This document shows, piece after piece, positions 13,947-19,491 of a stretch of 19,491 nucleotides of DNA (positions are counted from its first letter, which is position 1; every line of letters starts with the position of its first letter). The position numbers and the translations under genes are program-made. The notes under the pieces were generated by a model. The model saw only the letters and a program-made list of their open reading frames with translations. It did no database searches and was not told where the DNA came from. This DNA comes from Ruminococcoides sp052118065 (lineage in GTDB: Bacteria > Bacillota > Clostridia > Oscillospirales > Acutalibacteraceae), in the NCBI GenBank assembly GCA_052118065.1, contig JBQKHY010000033.1, positions 1 to 19,491 of the forward strand. The letters run 5' to 3'.

Positions 13947-14801
13947 TTATTTGTTCTTTTCATCAAATCTTCTTTTTAGATTTTCATAAACAGAATATGG
14001 AATGTTAAGGTTGCCTTTGCCTGTACCCATTTTTATTTCAGGTTTGTTTTCACCATGAAAGTCACTGCCACCACTTTTGATTAGGTGGAATTCTTCGGCT
14101 AACTTTTCGGCAATAGCAGTTTGTTCTTCACTGAATTTAGAGTAATAAACTTCCATACCGTCAAGGTTCTTTTCTTTAGCTTGTACTAGGAATTCTCTGA
14201 TTTTATCCTCTGTTTTTAAGTTAAGAAATGGATGAGCCCATACAGAAACTGCACCAATACTGTTGATGTATTCTATTGTGTCAAGGGCTGATAACTTTTC
14301 AGGTGGTGTATATAGCCCATTACTTGGGTTAAGGTACTTTTCAAAAGCCTCGCTGACACTTTCAACATAACCCTTGTGCATCATATAGTTTGCAATAACT
14401 GCTCTGTTGATATTACCGTTAGGTGTTGTATTTTTAATATCCTCATATGTAAGGTCAAAACCCTTTTTAATAAGGTTATTAACTAGGTTAATGTTGCTTT
14501 GTTCCTTTTTCTTAAGTTCATTCTTAACCTTTTCTTCAATCTCACTATAAAATTCTTTAGGAATAAATAATCCTAAAATATGTAATTCAGTACCTATATA
14601 ATCAGTAGAAAACTCAATACCACCAACAAGATGGATGTTGCTACTGTTAGGAGCATTTAAAAATCTATCTAAACCTAAAATAGTGTTGTGGTCAGTTAGT
14701 GCAATGGCAGAAAGGTTACTTTCCTTTGCAATTTCAACTAATTTTTCCGGTGTAAATGTGCCGTCAGAAAATATAGAATGATTGTGCATATCACATTTCA
14801 T
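13947..14801 (-). CDS. PHP-domain phosphoesterase (TrpH/YciV-like)
   Basis: 284 residues, the usual length for the TrpH/YciV (RNase AM) group. Metal-binding motifs are all visible: D-M-H-N-H-S at the N-terminus, A-L-T-D-H-N near 35-40, G-I-E-F, H-I-L-G-L, W-A-H-P near residue 190, and the C-terminal G-S-D-F-H-G. Family members hydrolyse phosphoesters, for example 3',5'-bisphosphonucleotides or short RNA 5' ends; the substrate here cannot be read from sequence. The start is the ATG at 14801 after GAGGTGAT; a GTG three codons upstream overlaps that ribosome site and is rejected. It looks like an ordinary chromosomal gene. Confidence 0.9.
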   Translation of the reverse strand: MKCDMHNHSIFSDGTFTPEKLVEIAKESNLSAIALTDHNTILGLDRFLNAPNSSNIHLVGGIEFSTDYIGTELHILGLFIPKEFYSEIEEKVKNELKKKEQSNINLVNNLIKKGFDLTYEDIKNTTPNGNINRAVIANYMMHKGYVESVSEAFEKYLNPSNGLYTPPEKLSALDTIEYINSIGAVSVWAHPFLNLKTEDKIREFLVQAKEKNLDGMEVYYSKFSEEQTAIAEKLAEEFHLIKSGGSDFHGENKPEIKMGTGKGNLNIPYSVYENLKRRFDEKNK

Positions 14802-15016
14802 TTTTATCACCTCAAGGGTATTTTATCACAACTGAAATATTAAGTAAATTATATGTTTAAAATAAAGAATTTTTAGCAGAAATTTGACCGAATAATTATT
14901 AAAACAAACAGTATAATTTTATAAAGAATTATAGGGTAAATAGTGAAAAATGATTACGGTATAATTATGATTTTGCAGTTTATTTAGTTAAAAAATTAAA
15001 GTGTTTTGTAAAATTT

Positions 15017-15034
15017 AGGTTAATTTTTTAACAA
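15017..15034. promoter_or_regulatory. Rex-like operator upstream of pflB
   Basis: AGGTTAA, TTTT, TTAACAA: the right half matches the Rex consensus half-site TTAACAA perfectly, and the palindromic GTTAA/TTAAC core with a 4-base gap has the right geometry. Rex is a redox-sensing repressor (NADH/NAD+) that controls fermentation genes, including pfl genes, in Clostridia. The site lies about 230 bases upstream of the mapped -10, far for simple repression, so a second promoter nearby may exist. Confidence 0.45.
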
Positions 15035-15242
15035 TAAAAACACACAATATGTAGTTATTGTAATAGGGGGAATACACTATATACATATATTGATAAATCA
15101 AAAATGTAAGAATATACTGTTATAAACTTCTAAAAATGTGAAAATAACGGTCAATTATTCTTTAAATTGCACTATAAAATTAACTAATATTTCGATTTTT
15201 TTGGTATTTACAATAATTATTCAAAATAGTTATGATTTTCAC

Positions 15243-15270
15243 TTGTATTTTAGCAAAATAGTAGTATAAT
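15243..15270 (+). promoter_or_regulatory. Promoter of the pfl operon
   Basis: TTGTAT (15243-15248), a 16-bp spacer and TATAAT (15265-15270), about 50 bases before the pflB start. The ribosome site AGAGGTGG (15307-15314) is 7 bases before the ATG. Confidence 0.65.
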
Positions 15271-15321
15271 AAATTTGGTTAGAAAAAAGACCCAAAAAGT
15301 AATAGTAGAGGTGGATAGAAA

Positions 15322-17574
15322 ATGATTAATTTTAAGCAATGGGACGGCTTTGAAGGCCGTATGTGGAAAGAAGAAGTCAACACTCGTGACTTTATCCAAC
15401 AGAACTACAAACCATACGATGGCGATTCATCATTCCTAGAAGGTCCAACAGAAGCAACTGATAAGCTATGGGGCATTCTACAGGATTTACAGAAGAAAGA
15501 AAGAGCTCAGGGTGGTATCCTAGATATGGAAACAGAAGTTGTTTCTACTCTAACAGCTTATGGCCCTGGTTATATTAGTGAAGAAACTAAGGATCTTGAA
15601 AAGGTTGTTGGTCTTCAGACAGATAAGCCACTTAAGAGAGCATTTATGCCTTTCGGTGGTATTAAGATGGCTGAACAGGCTTGTACAACTAACGGTTACA
15701 CACCTAACCCTAAGTTCCATAAGATATTTAACGAATACAGCCGTACACATAACCAAGGTGTATTCGATGCTTACACACCTGAAATGAAGAAGGCTCGTCA
15801 TAACAAGATTATTACAGGTCTTCCAGATACATACGGTCGTGGCCGTATCGTTGGTGACTATCGTAGAGTTGCTCTTTACGGTATTGATTACCTAATCGAA
15901 GAAAAGAAGCATGATTTTGCTAACACAGGCGACGGCACAATGACAGATGATGTTATCCGTCAGAGAGAAGAACTTTCTCTACAGATTAAGGCTCTAAACG
16001 ATATGAAAACTATGGCTCAGGCTTATGGTTACGATATCTCAGAACCAGCAGGTAACGCTCACGAAGCTTGTCAGTGGCTATACTTCGGTTATCTAGCAGC
16101 TATCAAGACTCAGAACGGTGCTGCAATGAGTGTTGGTAGAATTTCAACATTCCTAGACATCTACATTCAGAGAGATCTAGAAAACGGAACATTAACAGAA
16201 AAAGAAGCTCAGGAACTAATCGACCACATGGTAATGAAATTCCGTATGGTTAAATTCGCTCGTATCCCATCATACAATCAGCTATTCTCAGGTGACCCAG
16301 TTTGGGCTACACTAGAAGTTGGTGGTACAGGTGTTGACGGTCGTTCAATGGTAACAAAGACAGACTTCCGTTTCCTACACACACTAGAAAATATGGGACC
16401 TTCACCAGAACCAAACCTAACTGTTCTATATTCTTCATCACTTCCAGAAGCATTCAAGGAATATGCTGCACAGATTTCAATCCGTACAAGCTCAGTTCAG
16501 TATGAAAATGATGATGTTATGAAGCCTGTATGGGGCGACGATTACTCAATCTGCTGCTGCGTATCTGCTACTCAGACAGGTAAGGAAATGCAGTTCTTCG
16601 GTGCTAGAGCTAACCTAGCTAAGTGCCTTCTATACGCACTAAACGGTGGTGTTGATGTTAAGACTCGTGAACAGGTTGGCCCTGCTTACAAGCCATACGA
16701 AGGTGACACACTAGAATATGATAAGGTTATTGATAAGTATACAACAATGATGGACTGGCTAGCTGGTCTATATGTAAATACACTAAACCTAATCCAGTAT
16801 ATGCACGATAAGTATTATTATGAAGCAGCTGAAATGGCTCTTATTGATACAGATGTTCGTCGTACATTTGCTACAGGTATTGCAGGTTTCTCACATGTTG
16901 TTGACTCACTAAGTGCTATTAAGTACGCTACAGTTAAGCCAATCCGTGATGAAGACGGTATTATCGTTGACTTCGAAACAGAAGGCGACTTCCCTAAGTA
17001 TGGTAACGATGATGACAGAGCTGACGAAATCGCTCTATGGCTACTAAAGACATTCCTAGATATGATTAAGAAGCATCACACATACCGTGATTCTGAACCA
17101 ACAACATCTATCCTAACAATTACATCTAACGTTGTTTATGGTAAGGCTACAGGTAATATGCCTAACGGCCGTAAGGCAGGCGAACCACTATCACCTGGTG
17201 CTAACCCAAGCTACGGTGCAGAACAGAACGGTCTACTAGCTTCTCTAAACTCAGTTGCTAAGCTACCATACCACTGGGCACTAGATGGTATTTCAAATAC
17301 TCAGACAATCAACCCAGACGCTCTAGGTCACTCAGAAGATGAAAGAGTTAATAACCTAGTTCAGGTTATGGACGGTTACTTCGACCAGGGTGCTCATCAC
17401 CTAAATGTTAATGTATTTGGTAAGGATAAGCTAATCGACGCTATGGAACACCCAGAAAAAGAAGAATATGCAAACTTCACAATTCGTGTTTCAGGTTATG
17501 CTGTTAAGTTCATCGACCTAACTCGTGAACAGCAGCTAGATGTTATTTCTCGTACTTGTCATGCAAGCATGTAA
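15322..17574 (+). CDS. pflB: Pyruvate formate-lyase
   Basis: 750 residues, full length. This glycyl-radical enzyme converts pyruvate and CoA to acetyl-CoA and formate in anaerobic fermentation. The active-site cysteine pair is in the C-C-C-V-S motif (Cys412 and Cys413, the pair next to Val), followed by the conserved M-Q-F-F-G-A-R-A-N-L-A-K segment. The radical-bearing glycine is in R-V-S-G-Y-A-V near the C-terminus (Gly725). The triple cysteine is unusual relative to the common A-C-C-V-S. Codon use is strongly biased: 45 of 56 leucines use CTA and none use CTG, CTC or TTG, consistent with very high expression. It is followed directly by, and overlaps, its activase gene. Confidence 0.97.
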   Translation: MINFKQWDGFEGRMWKEEVNTRDFIQQNYKPYDGDSSFLEGPTEATDKLWGILQDLQKKERAQGGILDMETEVVSTLTAYGPGYISEETKDLEKVVGLQTDKPLKRAFMPFGGIKMAEQACTTNGYTPNPKFHKIFNEYSRTHNQGVFDAYTPEMKKARHNKIITGLPDTYGRGRIVGDYRRVALYGIDYLIEEKKHDFANTGDGTMTDDVIRQREELSLQIKALNDMKTMAQAYGYDISEPAGNAHEACQWLYFGYLAAIKTQNGAAMSVGRISTFLDIYIQRDLENGTLTEKEAQELIDHMVMKFRMVKFARIPSYNQLFSGDPVWATLEVGGTGVDGRSMVTKTDFRFLHTLENMGPSPEPNLTVLYSSSLPEAFKEYAAQISIRTSSVQYENDDVMKPVWGDDYSICCCVSATQTGKEMQFFGARANLAKCLLYALNGGVDVKTREQVGPAYKPYEGDTLEYDKVIDKYTTMMDWLAGLYVNTLNLIQYMHDKYYYEAAEMALIDTDVRRTFATGIAGFSHVVDSLSAIKYATVKPIRDEDGIIVDFETEGDFPKYGNDDDRADEIALWLLKTFLDMIKKHHTYRDSEPTTSILTITSNVVYGKATGNMPNGRKAGEPLSPGANPSYGAEQNGLLASLNSVAKLPYHWALDGISNTQTINPDALGHSEDERVNNLVQVMDGYFDQGAHHLNVNVFGKDKLIDAMEHPEKEEYANFTIRVSGYAVKFIDLTREQQLDVISRTCHASM

Positions 17575-18304
17575 TATAACAGGTAGAATAAATACTTACG
17601 AAACTTTTGGTCTTGTTGACGGACCGGGTGTTAGATATGTGGCATTTTTACAGGGTTGTAATATGCGTTGTAAATATTGCCACAACCCAGACACTTGGGA
17701 CAAAAACGCCGGTGATGAATTAACTGCTAAACAACTTTTTGATAAGGCTTATAGATATAAGAATTATTGGAAGAACAACGGTGGTATTACAATCAGTGGT
17801 GGTGAACCACTATTACAGATTGAATTTGTAACAGAGGTTTTCAGACTGGCTAAGGAAAAGGGTGTTCATACTACCCTTGATACTTGTGGACAGCCATTTA
17901 AGAATGACCCTGAGTTTCTAAAGAAGTTTGATGAACTAATTAAATATACCGACCTTGTTATGCTTGACATTAAAGAAATTGAAAGTGATAAGCATAAGGA
18001 ACTAACAGGTCATAAGAATGATAATATTCTTGCTATGGCTCAGTACCTGTCAGATAAAGGTATTCATATGTGGATAAGACATGTTCTTGTTCCTAACCTT
18101 ACTGATGATGAAGAAGGTCTAAAGAAGTTAAATCAGTTTATTAAACAACTTAAAACTGTAGATAAGGTTGAGATTCTTCCTTATCATACACTAGGTCTTA
18201 TGAAGTGGGAAAAGTTAGGTATTCCTTACCCACTTGACGGCTATAAAATTCCAACTGCTGAAGAAGTTGAAAAAGCCGAAAGACTCCTAGAAATTAAGAA
18301 ATAA
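17561..18304 (+). CDS. pflA: Pyruvate formate-lyase activating enzyme
   Basis: 247 residues from the ATG at 17561. The radical-SAM cluster motif is C-N-M-R-C-K-Y-C (CxxxCxxC), preceded by V-D-G-P-G-V-R-Y and followed by H-N-P-D-T-W, the signature of PFL activases. The SAM-binding G-G-E-P motif follows in I-S-G-G-E-P. It uses a 4Fe-4S cluster and SAM to install the glycyl radical on PflB. The start lies inside the end of pflB, 14 bases before its stop, without a clear ribosome site, so translation is probably coupled to pflB. An ATG at 17540 in the same frame would add seven hydrophobic residues not typical of the family. Confidence 0.95.
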   Translation: MQACNITGRINTYETFGLVDGPGVRYVAFLQGCNMRCKYCHNPDTWDKNAGDELTAKQLFDKAYRYKNYWKNNGGITISGGEPLLQIEFVTEVFRLAKEKGVHTTLDTCGQPFKNDPEFLKKFDELIKYTDLVMLDIKEIESDKHKELTGHKNDNILAMAQYLSDKGIHMWIRHVLVPNLTDDEEGLKKLNQFIKQLKTVDKVEILPYHTLGLMKWEKLGIPYPLDGYKIPTAEEVEKAERLLEIKK

Positions 18305-18308
18305 TTAT

Positions 18309-18345
18309 AAGCAAGTGATGACTTATGTTGTCACTTGCTTTTTTA
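18309..18345 (+). terminator. Terminator of the pfl operon
   Basis: GCAAGTGA (18311-18318) pairs with TCACTTGC (18331-18338), with further inner pairing including wobbles, followed by a run of seven or so T. It begins within ten bases of the pflA stop. Confidence 0.85.
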
Positions 18346-18384
18346 TAGGGAAAATTATAAAAAATATAGGAATATACAAAAATT

Positions 18385-18411
18385 GCCCATAGCTTGTGCT
18401 ATGGGCTTTTT
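18385..18411. terminator. Second, bidirectional terminator between pflA and the regulator gene
   Basis: GCCCATAGC, a TTGT loop, then GCTATGGGC followed by TTTTT, a perfect 9-bp stem. T-rich sequence on the other side too (AATTTTTG on the minus strand) lets it serve the convergent regulator gene. Confidence 0.85.
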
Positions 18412-18447
18412 GTTGGTTGTGATAAATCTGTAATTAATAAACTTAAA

Positions 18448-19209
18448 TTATCTTTTCAGATATAGGACTAATTCGGGATTGATTCCATTTTCTTCATATG
18501 TTGAAACAAGGATAAAGTCCATATTTGCAACTATACCGAAACATCTTTCTCCACCAAATTCACATTCCAATTGATTACAAAAATATGTTTCATTATCATT
18601 TAAAAATTTTGTGTACTGTCCGTTAGGTAGTCTGTATTCCAAGTTAACCTTGTTACCTTCAAGTGAATACAATGTATCAACCTTTGGCATACCGTCAATT
18701 TTTAAATCATTAATTTCTTCAACAAGTTTCCTTTTGAAATTGCAAAATTCATTTTCACCAAGTTGAGAGTATTTTTTCCAATAATTTAATTGAGGCAATA
18801 AACCCTTCATATATTTTCTTACTTCTTCCGGAGGGAATTCTTCATTACTCATATGCTTGACGCATACTTCAATCAGCTCATCAATATTATCGTATCTGTA
18901 GTTACCCTCAGCATAACAGTATTTGCAGTATTCTTCATTAAAGTCACCGTTAATTTCTCTGCTTGTTGTTGAGTCCTCTAGTGGCATACCACAACATTGA
19001 CAAATTAACTTTCTTGGTGAACCAAGTAGGGTATTGATTGATACATTAAATAAATTTGAAAGTGATTTCAGTGTTTCTGTATTTGGAATTGTATCACCAT
19101 TTTCCCACCTTGATACTGCTTGTCTTGTTACATATAATTTTTCAGCCAGTTCATCCTGTGATAAACCTTTCTTTTTCCTGAGTTCAAGTATTATGTCCTT
19201 TGTTTTCAT
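18448..19209 (-). CDS. XRE-family transcriptional regulator with zinc-ribbon domain
   Basis: 253 residues. Residues 5-65 are a Cro/C1-type helix-turn-helix (L-R-K-K-K-G-L-S-Q-D-E-L-A, then V-T-R-Q-A-V-S-R-W-E-N-G). Next is a zinc ribbon (C-Q-C-C-G-M-P near residue 72, then C-K-Y-C-Y-A near 94) of the type found in putative zinc-ribbon regulators, continuing into a Y-R-Y-D-N-I-D-E-L-I helical region. The C-terminal 100 residues are a less familiar domain, rich in beta strands (L-E-Y-R-L-P-N-G-Q-Y). The ATG at 19209 follows AGGTGGTG. Target genes are unknown; it is convergent with pflA. Probably a sensory repressor or activator of nearby or unlinked genes. Confidence 0.85.
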   Translation of the reverse strand: MKTKDIILELRKKKGLSQDELAEKLYVTRQAVSRWENGDTIPNTETLKSLSNLFNVSINTLLGSPRKLICQCCGMPLEDSTTSREINGDFNEEYCKYCYAEGNYRYDNIDELIEVCVKHMSNEEFPPEEVRKYMKGLLPQLNYWKKYSQLGENEFCNFKRKLVEEINDLKIDGMPKVDTLYSLEGNKVNLEYRLPNGQYTKFLNDNETYFCNQLECEFGGERCFGIVANMDFILVSTYEENGINPELVLYLKR

Positions 19210-19229
19210 ATTATTCACCACCTATTTAT

Positions 19230-19258
19230 ATTATAATGTAAATCATTTATTAGTACAA
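19230..19258 (-). promoter_or_regulatory. Promoter of the XRE regulator, with adjacent palindrome
   Basis: On the minus strand, TTGTAC (19258-19253), a 17-bp spacer and TATAAT (19235-19230). A short inverted repeat GCAAC/GTTGC (19259-19273) abuts the -35 box and could be an autoregulatory operator; that part is tentative. Confidence 0.7.
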
Positions 19259-19449
19259 GCAACCCCTTGTTGCATAATTTATTTTTTTAAAATTGATTGT
19301 GTCGTTTAAAATTTTATTCTGTGAAAATATAAATTTGTTCTTCAAATTTGTCTGTTGTTAAGATAAATCAGCTTTACAACTTAGGGTTTGTAGAGTTAGA
19401 ATTCACCTTGTTTTGTGGTAGATATTTAGAATTAGCAGAGACTAACCAG

Positions 19450-19491
19450 CCTCCCTTGTGTAAAGGGAGGGGGACCACGAAGTGGTGGAAG
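19450..19491. repeat. GC-rich palindromic repeat unit, cut by the window end
   Basis: CCTCCCTT, a GTGTA loop, then AAGGGAGG, followed by a second small hairpin CCAC-GAA-GTGG (19475-19485). Its GC-rich composition stands out against the AT-rich surroundings. It resembles the short dispersed palindromic elements common in gut Clostridia, which I recall rather than verified. The 240 bases between the regulator and this repeat hold no gene I can support. Confidence 0.5.

Larger units (their letters stand above)
14802..15321. other. AT-rich regulatory region between the PHP gene and pflB
   Basis: A 520-base stretch without a credible gene. It holds the PHP ribosome site at its left end, an inverted pair of TGACCG/CGGTCA motifs (14885-14890 and 15148-15153), a Rex-like palindrome, and the pflB promoter at its right end. 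The long leader fits a heavily regulated fermentative operon. I see no riboswitch or small RNA fold I could defend. Confidence 0.6.

Noticed and set aside
1..19491. CRISPR array or large repeat cluster
   Set aside because: No regularly spaced identical repeats were seen; only short motifs and hairpins.

Overview
The window comes from an AT-rich, low-GC Gram-positive anaerobe, most likely a spore-forming lineage of class Clostridia. The basis is a GerA/SpoVAF-family spore-germination protein, a pyruvate formate-lyase with its radical-SAM activase behind a Rex-like operator, strong GGAGG/GGTGAT ribosome sites, and proteins typical of Firmicutes. I would not name a genus.

Left edge (1-2102): the 3' fragment of a tRNA-Trp with its terminator, probably the scar or far end of a tRNA-targeted integration; an orphan Phd/YefM-type antitoxin gene with a clear promoter and palindromic operator; and an orphan spore-germination gene. 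The last two are on the minus strand.

Centre (2103-12578): one tightly packed plus-strand operon of phage head, packaging, neck and baseplate genes. The order is terminase small and large subunits, portal, fused prohead protease/scaffold, small decoration-type protein, HK97-fold capsid, three connector/neck proteins, a small tube-like protein, a 44-residue protein, a circularisation-N/LysM hub protein, a gp27/XkdQ-like hub, a short gpV/gp45-like spike, a gp25-like protein, baseplate J, and a DUF2313/XkdU-like wedge protein. It then ends in a strong terminator. No gene looks broken, starts and stops overlap, and terminase motifs are intact. The order matches PBSX-type myophages, but there is no tail sheath, no recognisable tape measure, no tail fibre, no lysis cassette, no integrase, no replication gene and no repressor. 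The layout predicts a DNA-packaging capsid with a contractile-type baseplate but almost no tail. This is the most unusual part of the window.

Right of the operon (12628-14801): two minus-strand genes, a membrane-anchored protein with a PD-(D/E)XK-nuclease-like core and a PHP-domain phosphoesterase.

Right part (14802-18411): a 520-bp AT-rich regulatory region with a Rex-like site, then pflB-pflA, the fermentative pyruvate formate-lyase operon, closed by two hairpin terminators. pflB has an extreme preference for the leucine codon CTA.

Right edge (18448-19491): an XRE-type regulator fused to a zinc-ribbon domain, with its own promoter, and the start of a GC-rich palindromic repeat cut off by the window end.
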